NCBI RefSeq assembly: GCF_002557795.1
Contig: NZ_CP023777.1
Span: 3,047,001 to 3,111,000 of the forward strand
DNA: 64,000 nt
Direction: 5' to 3'
Source of the DNA: Chitinophaga caeni
GTDB lineage: Bacteria; Bacteroidota; Bacteroidia; Chitinophagales; Chitinophagaceae
In this document: positions 26,987-34,328 of the stretch, in pieces
Position numbering within the stretch: the first letter of the stretch is position 1
Layout of the letters: each line of letters starts with the position of its first letter
Made by a program: the position numbers and the translations under genes
Notes under the pieces: generated by a model
Told to the model about the DNA's origin: nothing
Database searches by the model: none
What the model saw: only the letters and a program-made list of their open reading frames with translations

Positions 26987-28042
26987 ATGAAAGAATTACT
27001 CGCCCTCTTGATGCAGCAAAAGGATGTACCGGCAGTTACGATCATGTTGCCAACGCATAGGACTCACCCTGATAATTTACAGGATGAAATCCAGTTGAAA
27101 AATTTAATTAAAACCGCGGAAGAGCAGTTGTATGAAAAATATGAGAAAAGGACCGTTTGGCCTATTTTGGAGCATTTGCAAGCCATCGAGAGCGATATTA
27201 ACCGCGATTACAACCTGGACGCGCTGATCATTTACGCAACGCCTACCTTTGCTAAGCTGGTTAAGTTGGCTACCGAAGTTACTGCCCGCGTCGTAATCGG
27301 TGATTCTTTCGATGTTAGACCGGTCTACAAAGCAATGCAACAGGTGGAGCATTACTATATTATTTCAATTAGCATGCAGAAGATCCGCTTGCTGGAAGCA
27401 TTTAATAACAAGTTAGTGCAGGAGTTTAGTAATAAGGATTTTCCATTCGAGAATACGCAATATTATACTTCCGATCCGATTAGAAAGGGCCAAGGCAACG
27501 TGGAAGATAAATACCTGATGGAATATTTTAACGTGGCAGATAAGAGGTTCAAAACTTATTACTATAATAACCCCTTGCCGGTTGTATTGGCAGGTGATTC
27601 CTGGAATTTATCACATTATCCGCACCAGATGGATATCAAGGATATCGTGATGGGTACCTTGGAAGGTAGCTACGATCATACCGATCCGGGAGAATTGGTT
27701 AGGATGGTTTACCCCGTTGTGAGCCAGGTTATTAAAGATCGCCAATCTGCCTATTTGCACCAAATTGAAGCAGGGCAACGTGCACAAAGAGTAATGGACG
27801 ATTTGAATGATATTTACCGGGCCGCGACCGGGGGCAATGCTGAAAGCCTTTACCTGGAAAGAGACTTTTTTCAACCTGGCCGAATAAAAGATGGACTCAT
27901 CTCGGTATCTCAAGAAAAAGATGCTCCCGATGTGGTGCTGGATTTGGTGGATGCAGTTGCGAAAAGTGGCGGCAACGTGGTTTTCATGGACCCAGGTACG
28001 CTTTCAATTTATAATGGCGTTGCATTGGTAACCAGGTATTGA
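26987..28042 (+). CDS. bacterial eRF1-like (baeRF family) protein
   Basis: The 351-residue soluble protein fits the bacterial homologues of archaeal/eukaryotic release factor subunit 1. Features are the opening VPAVTIMLPTHRTHPDN, the middle LLEAFNNKLVQEF strand after ISISMQKIR, and the C-terminal Rossmann-like part ending GGNVVFMDPGTLSIYNGVALVTRY. Comparative genomics by others has linked baeRF proteins to ribosome rescue or stress responses; no function is proven for this one. It is a single gene with a strong terminator, immediately upstream of a DEAD-box RNA helicase on the same strand. Confidence 0.72.
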   Translation: MKELLALLMQQKDVPAVTIMLPTHRTHPDNLQDEIQLKNLIKTAEEQLYEKYEKRTVWPILEHLQAIESDINRDYNLDALIIYATPTFAKLVKLATEVTARVVIGDSFDVRPVYKAMQQVEHYYIISISMQKIRLLEAFNNKLVQEFSNKDFPFENTQYYTSDPIRKGQGNVEDKYLMEYFNVADKRFKTYYYNNPLPVVLAGDSWNLSHYPHQMDIKDIVMGTLEGSYDHTDPGELVRMVYPVVSQVIKDRQSAYLHQIEAGQRAQRVMDDLNDIYRAATGGNAESLYLERDFFQPGRIKDGLISVSQEKDAPDVVLDLVDAVAKSGGNVVFMDPGTLSIYNGVALVTRY

Positions 28043-28067
28043 CGATAACCGGATTTTAATATTGGAT

Positions 28068-28099
28068 AGCCCGGGGTTTAAGCGTCCCGGGCTTTTTTA
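28068..28099 (+). terminator. terminator of the baeRF gene
   Basis: AGCCCGGG (28068-28075) pairs perfectly with CCCGGGCT (28086-28093) and is followed at once by TTTTT on the plus strand. Confidence 0.88.
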
Positions 28100-28132
28100 T
28101 TGCCGGGTGTCGGCAGAATATCACTAAATTTG
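28100..28132 (+). promoter_or_regulatory. promoter of the DEAD-box helicase gene
   Basis: TAAATTTG at 28125-28132 matches the -7 element; TTG at 28100-28102 lies 22 bases upstream, slightly longer than ideal. The ATG is 20 bases downstream. Confidence 0.55.
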
Positions 28133-28152
28133 CGGTTCAATTTTATATAAAG

Positions 28153-29487
28153 ATGTCATTTAGATCCTTAAATATCAATACGCCGTTACTGAATGCTTTG
28201 GACGAGATGGGCTTGGAAACGCCCACCGCGATCCAGGAGAAGTCTTTTTCCGTTATCATGTCGGGTCGGGATGTGTGCGGGATTGCGCAAACAGGCACCG
28301 GGAAAACCTTTGCTTACTTGGTTCCAATTCTTAGGCAGATGAAATTTACGAAGGAAAAGAACCCTTCCGTATTGATATTGGTACCGACGAGGGAGCTCGT
28401 TGCGCAGGTAGTGGAAGCATCGAATAAATTGAATGCCTATACGAGCTTTAAGACCATCGGCGTATTCGGTGGCGTTAATATGAACCCGCAGATGGAAGCC
28501 GTGAAAGAGGGCGCGAATATTATCGTGGCCACACCGGGGCGATTATATGACATCGTTTTGAGCGGCGCTTTAAAGTTGAAGTCCGTCAAGAAATTGGTAA
28601 TAGATGAGGTCGATGAAATGTTGAACCTCGGCTTTAAAGTTCAACTGAATAATATCTTGGACTTGCTGCCACCCAAGCGTCAAAATTTGCTTTTCTCTGC
28701 TACCTTATCCCCGGAGGTAGAAGAAATTATGGATACCCATTTCGAGTTCCCGGAACGGGTAGAAGCTGCGCCGGCCGGTACTCCTGTTGAAAATATTTTG
28801 CAACTTTATTACGGGGTGCCGAACTTTTATACCAAGGTAAACCTCTTGGAATATTTATTATCGAACGATGAAAGTATGAATAAAGTTCTCGTGTTCGCTA
28901 GTACGAAGAAAATGGCCGATGAGCTTTTTGAAGCCTTGTTGCCCAAGTTTGAGAACCAGATGGGCGTGATGCATGCCAACAAGGATCAAAAATACCGCTT
29001 CAACACGGTTAACCAGTTCAAGGAAGGAACCTACCGCTTCATCATCGCAACCGATTTAGTTGCGCGCGGCATCGATATAGAAGGCGTATCCCATGTCATC
29101 AATTTTGATACCCCGGATGTCCCGGCGAGTTATATTCACCGTATCGGTAGAACCGGCCGTGCCGATAAAAAAGGCGTGGCAATTACATTCACTAGTCCCG
29201 CGGAGACGGCCAACAAGGAAGCGATTGAAGCATCTATGGGACAATCGATCGAGAAAGTCGAATTCCCGGCTGAAGTGACTATTGAAACCCGCCTTACAGA
29301 AGACGAGATGCCCAAGATTCCCGTGAAGAACCTGCCTTCGGCAAAACTACCGAAATGGGAGCCCGGTGGACCTGCATTCCATGAAAAGAAAGCCAAGAAT
29401 AAAAAAGTAAATCGTAAAATCAGCCATGCGGATAAAATGCGGGTAAAATATGGCAAACCCAAAACGAGAGGCGCTAAAAAGAAGTAA
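28153..29487 (+). CDS. DEAD-box ATP-dependent RNA helicase, RhlE-like
   Basis: The 444-residue protein carries the full helicase motif set: Q motif with PTAIQEKS, motif I AQTGTGKT (45-52), Ia PTREL (78-82), motif II DEVD (151-154), motif III SAT (182-184), and in the second RecA domain ATDLVARGIDI and HRIGRTGRA. It unwinds RNA in ribosome assembly or mRNA turnover, in the cytoplasm. The C-terminal tail is lysine-rich (KKAKNKKVNRK and RGAKKK), typical for RNA contact. Motif II is DEVD rather than DEAD, a conservative variant. Confidence 0.93.
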   Translation: MSFRSLNINTPLLNALDEMGLETPTAIQEKSFSVIMSGRDVCGIAQTGTGKTFAYLVPILRQMKFTKEKNPSVLILVPTRELVAQVVEASNKLNAYTSFKTIGVFGGVNMNPQMEAVKEGANIIVATPGRLYDIVLSGALKLKSVKKLVIDEVDEMLNLGFKVQLNNILDLLPPKRQNLLFSATLSPEVEEIMDTHFEFPERVEAAPAGTPVENILQLYYGVPNFYTKVNLLEYLLSNDESMNKVLVFASTKKMADELFEALLPKFENQMGVMHANKDQKYRFNTVNQFKEGTYRFIIATDLVARGIDIEGVSHVINFDTPDVPASYIHRIGRTGRADKKGVAITFTSPAETANKEAIEASMGQSIEKVEFPAEVTIETRLTEDEMPKIPVKNLPSAKLPKWEPGGPAFHEKKAKNKKVNRKISHADKMRVKYGKPKTRGAKKK

Positions 29488-29650
29488 TATTTATTGACTT
29501 GTCAATTTATGATAAGGCGCAATGAACGGCTTGTTCGACCCATAATCTTTGTTCATTTCGTTCATTTTTATATTTAGGGTTGTTTTATAGCTAAGCTTGC
29601 TCCCGAATTATTTTGAATTTCGTTAGATTGCGTTTAACAAACCAATCACT

Positions 29651-30418
29651 ATGAAAACGAGAAAACATTGTTTGCGCTGCCTGCTTGTTCTTACATTTCC
29701 CATTTTAATTTGGAGTTGTAGTAAAGATAGTGATGGCGAACCTTTACCATCGGATCTTCAGACATTGTATTCAGCAGCAGTGAAGGATGCAATGGTGGCG
29801 GAGGATGATGAAATCGCGAATAACCTGATGATTCTTTCCGGTTCAAACCCGGCTGTAAAGTGGAAAACCATTCATGGCCAGGAGTACGTATTGATGGCTA
29901 CTTATATGAAATACCCCGGTAGCTATCCGGCAGGGGATTCTATTACCAATACCTGGGGCGAGTCCTGGGTATTTGTACCTGGACAGATGAAGACGAAGTT
30001 AAATGGTCGATTCACGGCAAGCTCCGATACCACGTTAAGAATTAATCAATTGTTAGGATTACCGCCTTTAGGGGAAAACAGTAATACACATATCGCGCAA
30101 GTATGGGTGAAGTTATCCAACGTTTATAGGCCGGCAGGGAATCCAAGCGTGCTAACCAATAGCGCTACTTATAATCTTGTTGATAATGTTTCGCAAGAGT
30201 ACGCCACTTGGTTCGATAACTATATCATCTTTGCGTATTACCGTAGCCTGGTGTCAGCTACCGCTTACCACTACCCTTGGACGCGGATGGGCTATACTTA
30301 CGATTGGGCGCCGGGAGAGTCTGAAAAGAATGGTCTGAGCGAGTTTGTAATCATGCCTAATTCCGGATTATGGGTTGAGAGTGTACAAACTGCCAGTGCC
30401 TTTCTTGCTGCGCAATAG
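29651..30418 (+). CDS. hypothetical lipoprotein, 255 aa
   Basis: The N-terminus has a lipoprotein signal ending IWSC (Cys23) followed by acidic residues. I do not recognise the family. The mature protein has the segments NPAVKWKTIHGQEYVLMATY and WVKLSNVYRPAG, and a Trp/Tyr-rich C-terminus. It stands alone: 163 bases after the helicase and about 390 bases before purU. A surface location is likely. Confidence 0.72.
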   Translation: MKTRKHCLRCLLVLTFPILIWSCSKDSDGEPLPSDLQTLYSAAVKDAMVAEDDEIANNLMILSGSNPAVKWKTIHGQEYVLMATYMKYPGSYPAGDSITNTWGESWVFVPGQMKTKLNGRFTASSDTTLRINQLLGLPPLGENSNTHIAQVWVKLSNVYRPAGNPSVLTNSATYNLVDNVSQEYATWFDNYIIFAYYRSLVSATAYHYPWTRMGYTYDWAPGESEKNGLSEFVIMPNSGLWVESVQTASAFLAAQ

Positions 30419-30809
30419 CTATAGTCGGTGAGGCCGTTCGGAAATTCCGATAATATAGCGTGCGGGACGCCTGATAATTAAAACCATATTCCCCGGAAGT
30501 CTTTTATTTCCAGGTGAATACCGCGATCCGTAAGAGAATATTTACGGATTTGCGCTACTATCTATCCGCGATTCTCAAACAATTCTTTAAATATCTTTAT
30601 GGATCGAAAACCTGTTTTTACTTTTAAGCCCAGCCATGAACTTAGATGCCGGCATTTGCTAGAGGGCAGTCAGGAGAATAATTCCGGCAGTTTTTAGACT
30701 GGATCCAGGAATTTACCATGCGGTAGTATTTGGAAGTTATCCCTATCTGATTTACCAGGGGCAGGATGAAATAGTAAATAATTTTGAAGGCAAAGTGTAT
30801 CTTCAAGTT
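30419..30809. other. intergenic region, about 390 bp
   Basis: No gene is convincingly supported. A 32-codon plus-strand frame starts at 30599, and the purU frame is open for about 47 codons upstream of its ATG without an alternative ATG. Neither resembles a known protein to me. No terminator hairpin with a T-run was identified. Confidence 0.45.
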
Positions 30810-31646
30810 ATGGTTATCCTCATACAAAGTACAGATCAAGTAGGCTTGGTAGCAGCTATTTCAAGTGTGTTAGCAAAGCAGGGGTGGAACATCATTTCCC
30901 TAAGGGAATACGTGGATCCGTCAACAACCAGGTTTTTTATAAGGATAGAGACATCCGGCCAGGTTAATGATGCGGAGGCCTTGTTATTGCAGCGGGAATT
31001 ATCGGGGATTTTGCCAGCCACGGCTACCGTCCAGGTGAACCCGATCGCACTTAAAAAAATAGTGGTAATGGTTACCAAGGAGCATCATTGTCTTTCCGAT
31101 TTATTGGTGCGCCATCATTTTAAAGAATTGGGGGCATCTATTCAATGTGTGATTGGAAATCATCCTGATTTGGAGGATTTGTGCCAGCGTTTCGATGTGC
31201 CGTTTTATGCAGTCGCAGCAGAAGGGAAAGATAAAGCCGGTTTCGAAGCAGGTATTACAAGTATAATCGATCAATACCAACCTGACTTTATAGTCTTGGC
31301 AAAATTTATGCGGATATTAAGCGCTGCATTTAACGCGAAATATCCCTTGAAGATTATCAATATCCACCATTCATTCTTACCGGCTTTCATCGGCGCTAAC
31401 CCGTATAAACAGGCATTTGAAAGAGGTGTGAAGTTGATCGGCGCTACGGCACATTTCGTTACTGATGATCTTGATGAAGGGCCTATTATCTTCCAGGAAA
31501 TAATTCCTGTAAACCATACTTACAATGCCCAGAAAATGCGCCAGGCCGGCAAGGAAATAGAGATGGCAGTATTGGCGAGGGCTTTGCAATTAGTATTCGA
31601 TGACCGGGTGTTCGTATTTAGAAATAAAACAGTGGTATTTGATTAA
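30810..31646 (+). CDS. purU: formyltetrahydrofolate deformylase
   Basis: The ATG at 30810 gives MVILIQSTDQVGLVAAIS, the ACT-domain opening normal for PurU; a GTG at 30795 is possible. Residues about 1-85 are the ACT domain and the rest is the formyltransferase fold, with the catalytic region INIHHSFLPAFIGANPY and GATAHFVTDDLDEGPII containing the conserved Asn, His and Asp. The 278-residue enzyme hydrolyses 10-formyl-THF to formate and THF, balancing one-carbon units in the cytoplasm. Single gene, convergent with the kinase. Confidence 0.94.
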   Translation: MVILIQSTDQVGLVAAISSVLAKQGWNIISLREYVDPSTTRFFIRIETSGQVNDAEALLLQRELSGILPATATVQVNPIALKKIVVMVTKEHHCLSDLLVRHHFKELGASIQCVIGNHPDLEDLCQRFDVPFYAVAAEGKDKAGFEAGITSIIDQYQPDFIVLAKFMRILSAAFNAKYPLKIINIHHSFLPAFIGANPYKQAFERGVKLIGATAHFVTDDLDEGPIIFQEIIPVNHTYNAQKMRQAGKEIEMAVLARALQLVFDDRVFVFRNKTVVFD

Positions 31647-31662
31647 CCGGCAATTAAAGTTC

Positions 31663-32997
31663 TCAATTGGACAAAGCGGGTGGGGAGGCGTTCATTTTTG
31701 CCATGAGGTTTCCTTTGGGAAGGCCAATCCTGATGCGGGTTCCCTGGTCAACCTTGCTTTGTATATCGATGGTGCCATTATTTGACTTGATAAATTCTAT
31801 ACAAAGCATTAAACCAAGACCGCTGCCCCTTTCTCCATGGGTACCGTAAGAAGGGGTGCTGTTAAACGTAAACAGCGATTTCAATTGCTTGCTACTCATC
31901 CCTTGGCCATGATCCATTACCTCGATAATAGCTAGGTCATCTTGTTGAAAGAACGCAACTTTAACCTGTGACCCGGCAGGGCTGAATTTAATGGCGTTGC
32001 TAAGTACATTACGCAGTATTACTGAAACCTGGTCCCGGTCAGCGTATACAGCTACCGGTTCTTGATGTTCGATAAGTAGTTGAATGTTCTTTTGCTGTAG
32101 TATCATCTGGAAAAAACCAATTACCTCGTTCAGTAAGGGATCTATGAGGAAATCTTGCGGTTGCGTTTGGATGCCTTTCATACTTTTGGTGCTCCAGCGG
32201 AGTAGGTTATCCAAGGTGCCCCCGAGTTGTGAAACCTTTTGGTGCAAGGCAGCCGCGGCCTCTACCATCTCTTTTTCCGGGTATTCTCCTTTTTGAAACA
32301 TCTCCAGCAAAACTTCCAATGTGGCCAATGGGCTACGGATATCATGCGCCACGATGGAGAACAATTTTTCCTTGTCCTTGTTCATGTTAGCAAGGGCTTG
32401 CCGTTGATGCTCGATTTCCTTCTGGTAATCGGATTGAATATATTTGAAATAGGCCAATGCAACGGCAATGAAAGAAATAGCCATTCCCACGTTGACCCAA
32501 ACCCTTTGCGTAGGAACGGGATCTGCCCAAACCTTATCCTGGGGCATAAAAATGATAAAGAGGAAGGCGGTAATAATCAACATACTTAAACCCGTAACGA
32601 TCCATTTATGATCATATACGAGGATGGAAACGATCAAGATATTAAGCAGGAAGTATTCGGAACCATTATGAAAATATACACCCGTAAAAGTGTATAAAAG
32701 GATACTTAAAATAATCATTTGGAACCTTGCCGTAACGTAACGCCTTGATTGGTGCAGGAAAAATACGGCAATACCTATCGAGGTGGTTGTGAAATTGACT
32801 ATTGAAAGCAAGTACCTGCCTTGGTAAACATTTAAGCAGCCGAAGTAAAACATAAAAGGTATACAAGGGATGGTAATCAAGTTCAGCAACTTGGTGCGCC
32901 GCGATTCGATAAACGGCATACCCTCATAAACACCTACGTTGACGATGTAGTGCCAGGTACGTTTTGCAAATCGATATAAGGTAGGGAAAATGGCCAT
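31663..32997 (-). CDS. membrane-bound sensor histidine kinase
   Basis: I place the start at the ATG at 32997; the open frame continues to 33111, but a -7 element at 33011-33018 lies between the two, so the longer form would start upstream of the promoter. The 444-residue protein has about six N-terminal membrane helices (37-185), a short coiled coil, then HisKA with phospho-acceptor His218 in FSIVAHDIRSPLATLE and HATPase_c with N-box NAIKFSPAGS, G1 DHGQGM and G2 GSGLGLMLC. No response regulator gene adjoins it, so it is an orphan kinase with unknown signal. Confidence 0.9.
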   Translation of the reverse strand: MAIFPTLYRFAKRTWHYIVNVGVYEGMPFIESRRTKLLNLITIPCIPFMFYFGCLNVYQGRYLLSIVNFTTTSIGIAVFFLHQSRRYVTARFQMIILSILLYTFTGVYFHNGSEYFLLNILIVSILVYDHKWIVTGLSMLIITAFLFIIFMPQDKVWADPVPTQRVWVNVGMAISFIAVALAYFKYIQSDYQKEIEHQRQALANMNKDKEKLFSIVAHDIRSPLATLEVLLEMFQKGEYPEKEMVEAAAALHQKVSQLGGTLDNLLRWSTKSMKGIQTQPQDFLIDPLLNEVIGFFQMILQQKNIQLLIEHQEPVAVYADRDQVSVILRNVLSNAIKFSPAGSQVKVAFFQQDDLAIIEVMDHGQGMSSKQLKSLFTFNSTPSYGTHGERGSGLGLMLCIEFIKSNNGTIDIQSKVDQGTRIRIGLPKGNLMAKMNASPPALSN

Positions 32998-33010
32998 CTT
33001 GTTAGCAAGG

Positions 33011-33018
33011 CAAAGATA
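33011..33018 (-). promoter_or_regulatory. -7 element upstream of the histidine kinase
   Basis: TATCTTTG on the minus strand (33018 to 33011), 13 bases before the chosen ATG. No clear -33 element at the expected distance. Confidence 0.5.
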
Positions 33019-33188
33019 GTCGGAAAATTGACTTCCTGTGAGTGGGGATTTGTTAAAAAATACAGAATTTGACAGTTGTTTAAGAATACTGCAAACCGGG
33101 ATACCGCGCACTTGTACGCCAATAAAATATGTTGTATTTTATTCATCCGTTTCAATAGCGACATTTCTTAGATATTATTGCAATTATT

Positions 33189-33767
33189 ATGTTAGAAAAT
33201 AGACATATATCCAGGCGGCAATCTTATACCGAAGGGAAAAGGTTAGCTTCTTTATATAATATTATTCCTAATATGATATGGACGGTTTTGCATCTTACGC
33301 CGGTAACCGTGTATTGCTTTTCAGATTTACCTTTGAAATATTTATACATATTCGGGGGGATCAGCATTGTATTCGCGGCTTTACCGCACCGTTTTTATTT
33401 CTGGATTCAATTATCTAACCGGATCAGGGTTTACCATAAAGTTGGCATCTTGTTGATCCGGAAATTTAGCCAGGACGGTGATTGGGTCAACCAGGCCGTT
33501 AGGAGGCGTTACCCTAACTATACGGTCATTTTCAGGCGGCAGGATATCGATGGCTATATTGCTAAAACATACTTCTTCGAACGTTTCCATATGTTGCTAT
33601 GGATTTTTATGTTGGCGGTTTCAATTTATGCTGCCGTAGAAAAGGATTGGATTTGGGCTATCATCATTTTTCTAAATAATATTCTTTATAATTTATATCC
33701 AATATTCTTACAACAATACAACCGGTTGAGGGTATTGCGTATTTTATCGAAAAGCAAGAAAATATGA
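33189..33767 (+). CDS. small integral membrane protein, CrtO-like acyltransferase family
   Basis: The 192-residue protein has four likely membrane helices (about 25-45, 50-72, 132-150 and 155-175) and the C-terminal motif NILYNLYPIFLQQYNRLR, which resembles the end of the glycosyl-4,4'-diaponeurosporenoate acyltransferase (CrtO) family. Those enzymes acylate a carotenoid glycoside in staphylococci; the Bacteroidota homologues have no proven role, and no carotenoid genes are here. Upstream is the divergent kinase; downstream a SnoaL-like gene follows after 94 bases. Confidence 0.5.
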   Translation: MLENRHISRRQSYTEGKRLASLYNIIPNMIWTVLHLTPVTVYCFSDLPLKYLYIFGGISIVFAALPHRFYFWIQLSNRIRVYHKVGILLIRKFSQDGDWVNQAVRRRYPNYTVIFRRQDIDGYIAKTYFFERFHMLLWIFMLAVSIYAAVEKDWIWAIIIFLNNILYNLYPIFLQQYNRLRVLRILSKSKKI

Positions 33768-33861
33768 CCATTTAATTTGACTTCCCGTGTTCTTTCTAAT
33801 TTTCATATTTTTACCATTCAATACATCTACAAGCCTACCAAGTAAAACCCAGTTTGAAATC

Positions 33862-34305
33862 ATGCAAGATTTATTAGAACTAAACAAAGCGGTAGTAAGA
33901 CGCTTTAATTACGAAGTATTACAGGATGGCAACCTGGATAGCTTCGCTGAAATTATGCACCCGGAATTTATCAATCGCACGGCGCCACCCACTGCTGACA
34001 ACGGCGCTCAAGGTATGATTAACACGGTGAAGAATGTATTGCACCAAGCTTTCCCTGGTCTGAAAGTCGATATCCTGGAGCAAATCGCGGAAGGTGATCT
34101 CGTGTCGAGCAGGAAAACGATCACGGGTAAGCATACCGGTAACTTATTGGGAATTCCTCCCACGGGCTTAGATATCAAGATCGATGTGATGGATATGGTG
34201 CGCCTGAAAGATGGTCAATATCTTGAGCATTGGGGTTTAAATACGATCCCGTTAATCATAGCACAATTGAAAGATGCTGCTGAAAGGATGGCCGCGGAAA
34301 AGTAA
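33862..34305 (+). CDS. SnoaL-like ester cyclase family protein
   Basis: The ATG at 33862 (MQDLLELNKAVVRRFN) gives the usual opening of NTF2-fold SnoaL-like proteins; the frame is open to 33787 but that region reads as hydrophobic noise. The 147-residue protein has the family pattern HPEFINRTAPP, then GLKVDILEQIAEGDLVSSRKT and HTGNLLGIPPTG. Members include polyketide cyclases, but most in Bacteroidota are small NTF2-like proteins of unknown substrate. Convergent with the radical SAM gene. Confidence 0.85.
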   Translation: MQDLLELNKAVVRRFNYEVLQDGNLDSFAEIMHPEFINRTAPPTADNGAQGMINTVKNVLHQAFPGLKVDILEQIAEGDLVSSRKTITGKHTGNLLGIPPTGLDIKIDVMDMVRLKDGQYLEHWGLNTIPLIIAQLKDAAERMAAEK

Positions 34306-34328
34306 GGGCAACCACCGTAATCTTGCAG

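Noticed and set aside
30599..30697. 32-codon frame upstream of purU, and an N-terminal extension of purU
   Set aside because: No signal, no recognisable similarity, and the ATG at 30810 already gives the normal ACT-domain start.
33787..33861. N-terminal extension of the SnoaL-like gene as a signal peptide
   Set aside because: The extension would need a TTG/GTG start, and the family normally begins at the ATG at 33862 without a signal.
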